A stretch of DNA of 64,000 bases, from the NCBI RefSeq assembly GCF_037176765.1, contig NC_090025.1, forward strand, positions 20,024,545 to 20,088,544. The letters are read 5' to 3'. Numbering within the stretch: position 1 is the first letter of the stretch; each line of letters begins with the position of its first letter. The translations under genes and the position numbers were made by a program. Shown here piece by piece: positions 52,442-62,300 of this stretch. The notes beneath the pieces were generated by a model. It was not told the DNA's origin and made no database searches. It saw only the letters and a list, made by a program, of their open reading frames with translations. Source of the DNA: Anolis sagrei. Its lineage: Eukaryota; Chordata; Lepidosauria; Squamata; Anolidae.

Positions 52442-55400
52442 GTAAGTACTTGCACAGATAATATATACACCGAAATAGCAATTTTTTCTTGATGCGTTGA
52501 TAGCAAGTTATCTTTTCTTCTCACCATTTCTTTCCCATTTTCTCTCTTCCCTAGATTGCTGAGCGACCACATACTGGTCCTTTGAAGAAACTAGAAATAC
52601 AGCGGGTATGTATCTCAATCATTCACTCCTTTGGAAAAAATAGACAGTGGGAAGAGAAAAATATGTTGCATTAAACCAGCATTTCTCAACCTGGGGGTCG
52701 GGATTCCTGGGTGGGTCGCAAGCGGGTGTAAGAGAGGTTGCCAAAGATGACCAGAAAGCACATTTTCTGTTGATCATGGGGATTCTGTGTGGGAAGTTTG
52801 GCCCAATTCTATTGTTGGTGGGGGTCAAAATGTTCTTTGATTGTAGGTGAACTATAAATCCCAGCAACTACAACCCCCAAATAGGTCTATTTCCCCCAAA
52901 CTCCACCAGTGTTCAAATTTGGGTATACTGAGTATTAGTGCCAAGTTTGGTCCAGATCCATCATTGTTTGAGTCCACAGTATTCTCTGGAGGTAGGTGAA
53001 CTACAACTCCAAAACTCAAGGTCAATGCCCACCAAACCCTTTCAGTACTTTCTGTTGGTTATGGGAGTTCTGTGTGCCAAGTTTGGTTCTATTCCATCAT
53101 TGGTGGAGTTCAGAATGCTCTTTGTTTGTAGGAGAACTATTAATCCCAGGAACTACAACTCCCGTATGACAAAATCAGTACCCACCAACCCCACCAGAAT
53201 TCAGATTTGGAAGTATCGGGTATTTGTGCAATATTGGTCCAGTAAATGAAAATACATCCTGCATATCAGATATTTACATTATGATTTATAACAGTAGCAA
53301 AATTACAGTTATGAAGTAAGAACGAATATAATTTTATGGTTATGGGTATAAAGGAACATGAGGAACTGAGGAACTGTATTAAGGGGTTGCAGCATTAGGA
53401 AGCTCGAGAACCACTGCATTAGACCTTCAGATATGATTGCCAATGGCTATATGTGGTCTTTAGCTTTCTCTGACAAAAAGTGAGGTGCCTCACTAAATAG
53501 TTCCCATGATTCGATATCATGAAGCCTTAGCCATTTAAGTGTTGTCAAACTGAATTAATTCCACTATGTATATGCACCCTGTGTGGTGGACCAGCATTTT
53601 TTCTTGTAGTATACAAGAGACTTGTCCCAAATTTGTTCCCATAGGCTATAATTCCCTTTCTTTCCTGAAAGCCTGTTGTCAACTAGCAGCTGATGGTTCA
53701 CAGATCCAGTCTACTGACTACCCTAGAATTGCATCAAAGAACCACCTATTCTTGTATGCAGTTCACCAAATAGAAGAGCTTTGTTTTAGTACAGTGGTTC
53801 TCAACCTGGGGTCCCCAGATGTTTTTGGCCTTCAACTCCCAGAAACCCTAACAGCTGGTAAACTGGTTGAGGTTTCTGGGAGTTGTAGGCCAAAAACATC
53901 TGGGGACCCCAGGTTGAGAACCACTGTTTTAGTATATGTGAGTACTGAGATTAATCATTATTTAACGTTCCCATCTATTGGAACTACTGTAGGAAAGGCA
54001 ACATAGCAAAGGCAGGATAACATATGAATTTTCAGACATTCACATTTTACTTTGGTTTTCAGAAGGAGTCTCATTTTGTGAGCAGTGATACCAAGGCTCG
54101 AAGGGTAAGAATATCCTTGAGTCCATTTAGAACTTTAAAAGGTGTTCAATTATCATATATTTCAATAATTCCTTAAATGGCACAATGATTGATACTAAGG
54201 TAGCAATGTTTCTAATATAGTCAGTTCTTATCTTTGCTAAGAAGGATGTAATTGTTTCTTTTGCTGTTATCCTACCTCTCTCCCAGTAAGAAACTCAACA
54301 GAAATTCACAACAACCATTATGTAAACTGGCAAATAAAGCTTTCTTTGCTGTTGCGTGCCTTCAAGTCATTTCTGACTATGGCAACTCTGTCATGGGATT
54401 TTCTGGGGCTACGCTGGATCTGCGCTGTCATATAACCCAGTTTCGGAATCCAGATTAACTGCTTTGAACTGGATTATATGAGTTTACACTACCATATAAT
54501 CTGGTTCAAAGCAGATAATCTAGATTCAGAAACTGGATTATATGATTGTGTAGATAGGTCCTGATTCGGCCAAAGTCAACCAGTAGGTTTCCGTGCCAAG
54601 GGAGGAATCAAACCCAAGTCTCCAGCATCATAATACAACACTCAAAATACTAGCTAATCAAACACTTAAAACACAGTTTCCTTGGGTCCCTTTAAATTAA
54701 TGTGAGAAAAGCAAAAGTGTATTGAAATGGCAAAACAATGATTACCATAATCATTGATGTTTCTTTTCAGGGTACTCTTTCTGCAGTGGTTAAAGATGAA
54801 GAAGCAGCCAAACCAGTATGTAAAGATTTTTTTAGAATCATAGAATAATAGAGTTGGGAGAGACAACATGGGTCATCTAATCCAACTCCCTGCCATGCAG
54901 GAAAATCACAATCAAAGCACACACACAAACTGACAGATAGTCGTCCAGCCTCTGTTCAAAAGCCACCAAGGGCGGTTCCAAACAGATCATTATCCTAGGA
55001 GCACCTGCATTTAAAAAACGCAGATGTTCCCAGAGGTTCATCTACACACACCCCAGAAAGCCTGCACTTTCTCAGGTGGGTGTCCAGATGTTCTCCTGGA
55101 ACTTCCCAGGAGAACACCTGGGCACTCTAACCCTCTCCCCAAAATACCTCCAAAAGCCCTTTAAAAAATAAAAGTACTTGCCCAACCTCCATTGGAAACG
55201 ATGTGCCAGGAGAAAGGGGAGGGCAGGAGCAATTTTCCTCCCCCTACCCTTTCACTTGGTGCATCGATTCTACCAGTTAGGAGAGCTCTGCCAGCTATCC
55301 AATGGAGGCCAGGTAAGTACTTTTCTTTTCTAAAGGGCTTTTTGGGGTCTTTTGGGGAGGGGGTTAGAGTGTCCGGGTGTTCTCCTGGGAAGTTGGTATT

Positions 55401-58400
55401 CCCACAATTTTCCAAACTAATTTCGCCTGGGAAACCATGGGAATATTGTCTGAACTGCAGTCCAGACATTAGAAGAAGTGGGTTTATCCCCTGCCTTCCA
55501 AGGAGGCATGGAATAAACCCACTATCAAATTAATTTGCCACAAACCAGGGTTTTCCTGGTTTGTGGTGGATTAATTCGAGTTTGTCCAGGAAATCATCTG
55601 GACAGCTCCCTTTTTATTGTGGAAGTTTCCACAGTAAACAGGCTGTCTTGATGAGCCCCAAGGAAGGAGCTTCCATCACACTCCAAGGCAGAAGTTCCAC
55701 TGTCAAACAGCTCTCGCAGTCAGGAATTTCTTCCTAATGTTCAGGCAGAAACTCCTTTCCTGTATTGCTCCTAGTCCTAGTCCCCAGGACAGCAGAAAAC
55801 AGCCTTATTCCTATTGAACTAAAATTGGGGAAAACAACATATTAACAAAATGGTAAAATATGTTTTTACGTACACCAGTGTTTGATATTTGTTTTTAGGA
55901 TTCTTTTTCTTCCAATGGAAATGATGACAAGGCACAGAAGGTAAGAATATTTGCTATATTTGGGGATTTCCAGTCATTCATCTTATAGCTGAAAATTTTT
56001 GAAATTTTGATCTATTTGGAATAAAATATGTTTCAACATTTATGCTTTGATAGAAGCATAATTAACACACTCACAAGGGCTCATACTGGTATGGAGCTGT
56101 GGTCTTAAAAGGGAAATTTTGCAAGCATGATTCTCTTCTAGCTGGTGCCTTAATACTGTTTCTCATTTCTGTGTCTTTAAGAAACCACTGCTGGATGTCG
56201 TGACCAAACTAACTATGAAAGACAAGAAAACATCTGTCTCAAAGCACTACCAAAATGGTCCATTTGCTGACTTTGAATAATAACCTAAGGCAGTGTTTCT
56301 CAAACTGTGCTCTTCCAGAGGTTTTATATTTCAACTCCCAGAAATCCCAGCCAGTTTACTAGCTGTTAGGAATTGTGGGAGCTAAAGTCCAAAATATCTG
56401 GAGGAGCACAGTTTGAAAAACTCTGGCCAAATGATTCATTTAGAAAAATCAAAGGATTCAGAAAAATTAGATGTTTTGTGGAAGCATTTTTAAAAAAGAA
56501 CAAAAAACTTTACTCTTGTCAGCAGAGTCATAACATAAACTTGCAGCATTACATACAAAATAAACAGTGCAACAAACTTACATAGTCCTTGTAAGAATTA
56601 CAGGATGCAAAGAGCATGGCTTCTTCATCATCCTTCAAATGTGGAAGCATTGTTATCAATATTTTTATGTTTCCAAGAATGGAAATATGTCTTTCAACTT
56701 GTTGGGATTTAATTCTGGCTTTCAGAATATCATCAGGATTTTATTGTTAGCAGCTTTGCTTGAGATTAGATAGATTTAAGTAAACAACTAGCAGGTGATG
56801 GTTCACAGATGAATACAAGTCTACTGGCTACCACACTGAGTAGACTTGTACTAAAGAACCATTTATTCTTGTATGCAGTTCACCACATAGAAGAAAATAG
56901 TTATTCTCTATATTTGTAAGTACTAAAGTTAATCATTCTTTAACTTTTCCATCTGTTGGAACTACTGTAGGAAAGGCAACATAGCAAGGGAAGGATAACA
57001 TATGAATTTTCAGACATTGATATTTGTTCTTTGTTTTCAGGAGGCTTCTCATCTTGTGAGCAGTGATGCCAAGGCACAAGAAGTAAGAATATTCCTGAGT
57101 GCATTTAAAACTTTATAAACTGTTCAGTTTGTCATATATTTTAATAATTCCTTAAATGGCACAATGATGGATACTAAAGTCGCAATGTTTTTAATACAGT
57201 AAATTCTTGCATTTGCTCGGGAGGATGTACTTGTTTCTTTCATTAACTGTTATACAACTTCTCCCCCAGTAAGAAAGTCAACAGAAATTCACAACAACCA
57301 TTATGTAGACTGGCATATAAAGCTTTCTTTACTGTCATTGTGTGCGTTCTAGTCATTTCTGACTATGGCAACCCTGTCATGGGATTTTCTGGGGATACTG
57401 CATCTGCACTGCCATATAATCCAGTTTTGGAATCCAGATTATCTGCTTTGAACTGGGTTATAAGAGTCTACCATATAATCTGGTTCAAAGCAGATAATCT
57501 GGTTTCAGACATTGGATTATATGATAGTACAGATGGGGCCTGATTCGGCCAAAGTCAACCAGTGGGTTTCCGTGGCCAAGGGAGAAATCAAACCCTGGCC
57601 TCCAGAGTCATAATCCAACACTCAAAACACTAGCTAGCTCATAGCTTCCTTGTGGCTCTTTGAATTAATGTGAGATAAGCAAAACTGTATTAAAATGATA
57701 AAACAATGATTTACCACAGACAAGATTTTAATATTTCTTTTCAGGACACTCTTTCTGCAGAGGTTAAAGATGAAGAAGCAGCCAAACCAGTATGTAAGGT
57801 TTTCTTAGAATCATAGAATAAATAGATTTGGCAGAGACCACGTGGCCTATCTAGTGCAACCCCCTCCCATGCAGGAAAACTACAATCAAAGCACCCCCAA
57901 CAGATGGCAATCCAGCCTTGGTTTCAAAGCCTCCAAGGAAGGAGTTTCTACCATGCTCAGAGGCAGAAAGTTCCTCTGCTGAAAAACTCTCATAGTCAGG
58001 AAGTTCTTCCTAATGTTCAGATAGAATCTCCTTTCCTGTATTGCTCCCAGTCCTAGTCCCCAGGACAGCAGAAAACAGCCTTATTCCTTACTGAACTAAA
58101 ATTGGGGAAACAACATCATAATGAAGGTTTTTTTTAATCGTGTCATAAGCAACTTGAGGAACTGCAAGCCACTCCTGGTGTGAGACAATTAAAGAAATGG
58201 TAAAATGTGATTTTCCATTAACCAGAGTTTGCTCTTTGTTTTTAGGATTCTTTTTCTTCTGATGCAAATGATGACAAGGCACAGAAGGTAAATATGTTTG
58301 CTACATTTGGGGATTTCCAGTCATTCTGCTTATCACTGCAAACTTTTGAAATTTTTGATTTGGAAAAAATATATGTCAACATGTATGCTTTGATAGAATG

Positions 58401-58745
58401 AGTTCACACATTAAAACACTCACAATGGCTTATACTGGTATGGACTTGTAGTCCAAAAAATGAAGTTTTGCAAGCATAATTCTCTTCCAGCAGGAGCATT
58501 AATGCTATTTCTCATTTGTGTCTTTAACATCCATTGTTGGATGTTTTGATCATCTAACAATGAAAGACAAGAAAAATGAAAGGATCTTTTTTAAAAATGA
58601 CCTTCAATTATGCTTCCCACAATGGAAACACACCTTTCCACTAGCTATCGTTTGATCCTTGTTTCAGATTATCATCAGGTTTTTATTGTTAGCATCTTTC
58701 TTTGAGATTAGACAGACTAAAATATACATCCTAATTTCAATATTG

Positions 58746-58798
<53 letters not shown>

Positions 58799-59310
58799 AA
58801 ACTCGATTTGGAGCAAGTAACAAGTTTCCTTCGTGAGCAACTTTATTCTAAAAAATCCCATTCTGATGCATGAAACAGAATCATGAAAAGCAAAACTCTC
58901 CTAAACATTATCTCCATTTTACTTCTTTAATGAACTCAATCTCTTTTATGAGAGATGATTCATTTAACCCATGTCAAATTTAATTCCTTTTGTCTCCTGT
59001 TTTTTTAAGGATGTTCCTGTTCAACATGCTGAAGCCCAGGAAGCAGCCCAATATACATGGGTAAGGCAGATGGTGTCAGGGTGGCAAAAATAAAATTGGT
59101 TTTGTAGAGAACACCCTCCAAACTGTCATCAGTAAACTCAACTCAAGAAACATACTTTTTAATATTTACAATATTTTCAAATTATTTTTCCATACCTATT
59201 TTGATGGACACAGAATGGTTAACACATAACCTTTCCAACACTACTATTTGATTTTCCTTTTCAAGCAAGCTCCTATTTTGCTGATGTCGGTCCTCGCACC
59301 AGTTCACAAA

Positions 59311-59344
<34 letters not shown>

Positions 59345-62300
59345 TTGTACCCCACCTCTATCTACCCAAAGGGGACAGCACAAACTACCCAAAAAATAGA
59401 GCATAAAATAAAACACAATACAAAATAAGATTGAATAAAATAAATAGGCATAAAAACAACAACTTAAGACTCAAATTAAAATAGCGCTCATCAACCAACA
59501 GCAGTAAGCTATTGTAAACGTGGCTAGGCTGTAAACAATAGGACAAGGGAATTGTTACAGCAGAGCTGTAACAATGGAAAGAGGGCATGGTATAAAGTGC
59601 AAGGCTGCATAACTATTGCGTAGAACAACTAGGGACTAGCATTCTCAAATGCTTGTTTAACAGCCAGGTCTTCAGGTCCCTATGGGAGGAGGAGAGTGTG
59701 GAGGCCAAGCTAATCTCCCTAGGGAGGGTGTTCCAAAGCCTGAGGGCCCACCACTGAGAAGGCCCTCTCTCTCATCTCACCAACCACACTTGTGATGGTG
59801 GCGAGACTGAAATCTTAGAGCCTGCTAAAAGCAATAATTCACTACCTTGAGGGATTACTTTTCATTCAGTTGACCATACTACTTTTGCAGAACCCTTGTT
59901 ATATAGAGTTGAATGCAGATATTCGCTCATCTACCAGAGAAGCACAAAATCCTGAGTTACTATTCACTGTGTTCTTTTGATTTGTGAGCTTAAATCCCAA
60001 TTTTACTCTTGACTAAAGTAGATACATAGAATCAATGTCTTTAACCTATGTTTGACTCATCATTCAAAGCATAGGTTCAAGCCATCTATTCTACTGATTG
60101 GACATCTCTACTTTTAGTTGGGGATATCAACCATGCAACAGGATGTCAACCATGGAAGGGAAGTTACCTCCACCTAGAAATATGCACTGTACTGAAAAAA
60201 TATATAATTAACTATTCCTTACAGGGTAAGCTAAAATTCTAACAACCCTCTATGTTAATCACACAAATAACAGTGATTAGAAATGTTGCTAGACATTTCT
60301 ACGTCTTTCAGCATGACTTTGTGGTCAGCTTCCGCTATACATTGACCTTAGAGTCTCCCTGAAGGACCTAAACATTCCTTGATATTCTTTCAGCAAAAAA
60401 TATGTTTTTTATGTAGTTTTCCCATTTTCACAAGGGTCCTATGCCCCCCCCTTTTTTTTTTTTTTTTGGTCGTGTCAGGAGTGACTCCTGGTGTGAGAGA
60501 ATTGGCCGTCTGCAAGGATGTTGCCCAGGGGACGCCTGGATGATTTGATGATTTTTTTAATCATCCTTGTGGGAGGCTTCTCTTATGTCCCCCATGAGGA
60601 GGTGGAGCTGATAGAGGGAGCTCATCCACCTCTCCCCAGATTCGAACCTGTGACCTGTCGGTCTTCAGTCCTGCCGGCACAGGGGTTTAAGCCACTGCAC
60701 CACCGGGGGCTCCCCTATGCCCCTAACCCCAGTGAATTTTTCTTGAGAAACTGCAAGTCGCTTCCGGTGTGAGAGAATTGGCCGTCTGCAAGGACTTTGC
60801 CCAGGGGATGCCCGGATGATTTGATGTTTTTATCATCCTTGTGGGAGTCTTCTCTCATGTCCCCAGTGAATGTGGAGCGAGGACTGTTGTTGACTTTAAG
60901 GTATGAAATACTTAGTTGAAAAGATGCTGCTCTACCTTAGGGAGCAAAATGTCTTTTGCCAGGCCTGACCCTTCAATGTAAAGTAGTGAGGAGAATGTTG
61001 GAAGCTGAAAATATTTATTTTAAGTTCTAATGTTGATTTTGTTTTTATACCTAAGATTTCTGCAGATAATCATGAATACAAACAACTGGAACGTCGGGCA
61101 TTTTCTACTCTGGTATGTAAAGCTCCTTTGTGCCACTGACATGTCTACAGAAAGACAGGAAAAAGGAATAGGTCCAGTGTTATCATTGGCATCATAATAC
61201 ATACTTTGACAAAATAGACTTTCAGGAAGGGCCTCTCAGGCTTTCTGATGTGGGGAGCAACAATTATTTTTTCTCCAGTCTGTCTGGGACCTGCACCAGA
61301 TTTGTGGCCATTGGGTACAATTGGGTACAATTGTCCTTGCCCATGTAAACTCATCCTAAATATGGCTATATCTGGCAATTCCTATTTTATCACATCCACT
61401 ATTTCCCATGGTTGTTACATTCAATGCAGGTTACAGCCCAACATCTGGAAAGTCACTCATGAGACAATCCTCATACAAACTCATAGTTATGACTGAAACA
61501 AACTCTCTCCTCACTAAATGTATTTTTTCACCTTGGTTTTCAGAACTCACATTTGTTAGATTCAAGAGAGAGCAACAACGATGAAGAAGTGAAATCTTTT
61601 CATTCAATGCATCCTGAACCTTTCTGTTTATTAACACCTTTCATTACAAGATGTATAAGATGGCGTTTTCAATTGATTTTTTGCTTGTGCCAATGATTTT
61701 TAATTACTTTTTCAATTTAAAAAATGCAGTGGGTCTAAGCAAACATCTCTCTAAGGCAGAAATGAAGGATATGTGGTCCTTCAGACATTGAAGTGGAATG
61801 CCCATCATCCTCTAACTATTGGCTATACTGACTAAGCATCTTGAGAATTGCAGTCAAACAATGGAGGACCACATATTTCCCTCCTGGCTCAGGCTTAGCT
61901 TATCTTAGAGATCAGTCCTATGGTCCTCTTCACACATTGGCTGAAATTCACATGTAAGTGTCCATATGTGCAGTGTTTTTTCACATGTAAGTGTCCATAT
62001 GTGCAGTGTTTTTTCAGGTATGTAGGGATTGATATTCCCTTTTTTCTCCATACAGCACCCAATTCCTCCTAAATTAAAATATACCTCATTAAGTATGCAT
62101 ACATACACACATGGTCCAAGTTAGCAGTTAGCAAGATCCAGTGCATTTTTTAAGTGAGATGGGTTAAAATGCAGTTACTTATCAAATAAAAAAAATGTTT
62201 TACTTGTCTGAGAAAAAGCTAGGAACGTGCCAGCCCAGTCTAACCTCTGGATGCGATACATACCATGTAGATATATTTATATGTCTACCTAAGACAGTGG

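Larger units (their letters stand above)
53685..56778 (+). repeat. Exon-block duplication, unit 1
   Basis: Begins near CAACTAGCAGCTGATGG and includes exons of 14, 15 and 14 codons plus a possible terminal exon. It matches unit 2 (56,779-58,712) in exons and introns, including a SINE, a MITE inside the SINE and a CR1 tail. Unit 1 is longer mainly because of a foldback element and two MITEs present only here. Confidence 0.85.
56779..58712 (+). repeat. Exon-block duplication, unit 2
   Basis: Starts AACTAGCAGGTGATGG and runs to GATTAGACAGACTAAA, parallel to GATTAGATAGATTTAA at the end of unit 1. Contains exons of 14, 15 and 14 codons and a decayed copy of the terminal exon. Confidence 0.85.

Noticed and set aside
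58664-58861. Asn-rich frame
   Set aside because: Translation of the (ATT)n microsatellite in an intron.
61589-61696. Read-through of microexon 12 to a TGA as the gene's end
   Set aside because: The added residues are hydrophobic and Cys-bearing, unlike the other exons, and good microexons follow at 62,513 and 63,003. Kept only as an alternative.
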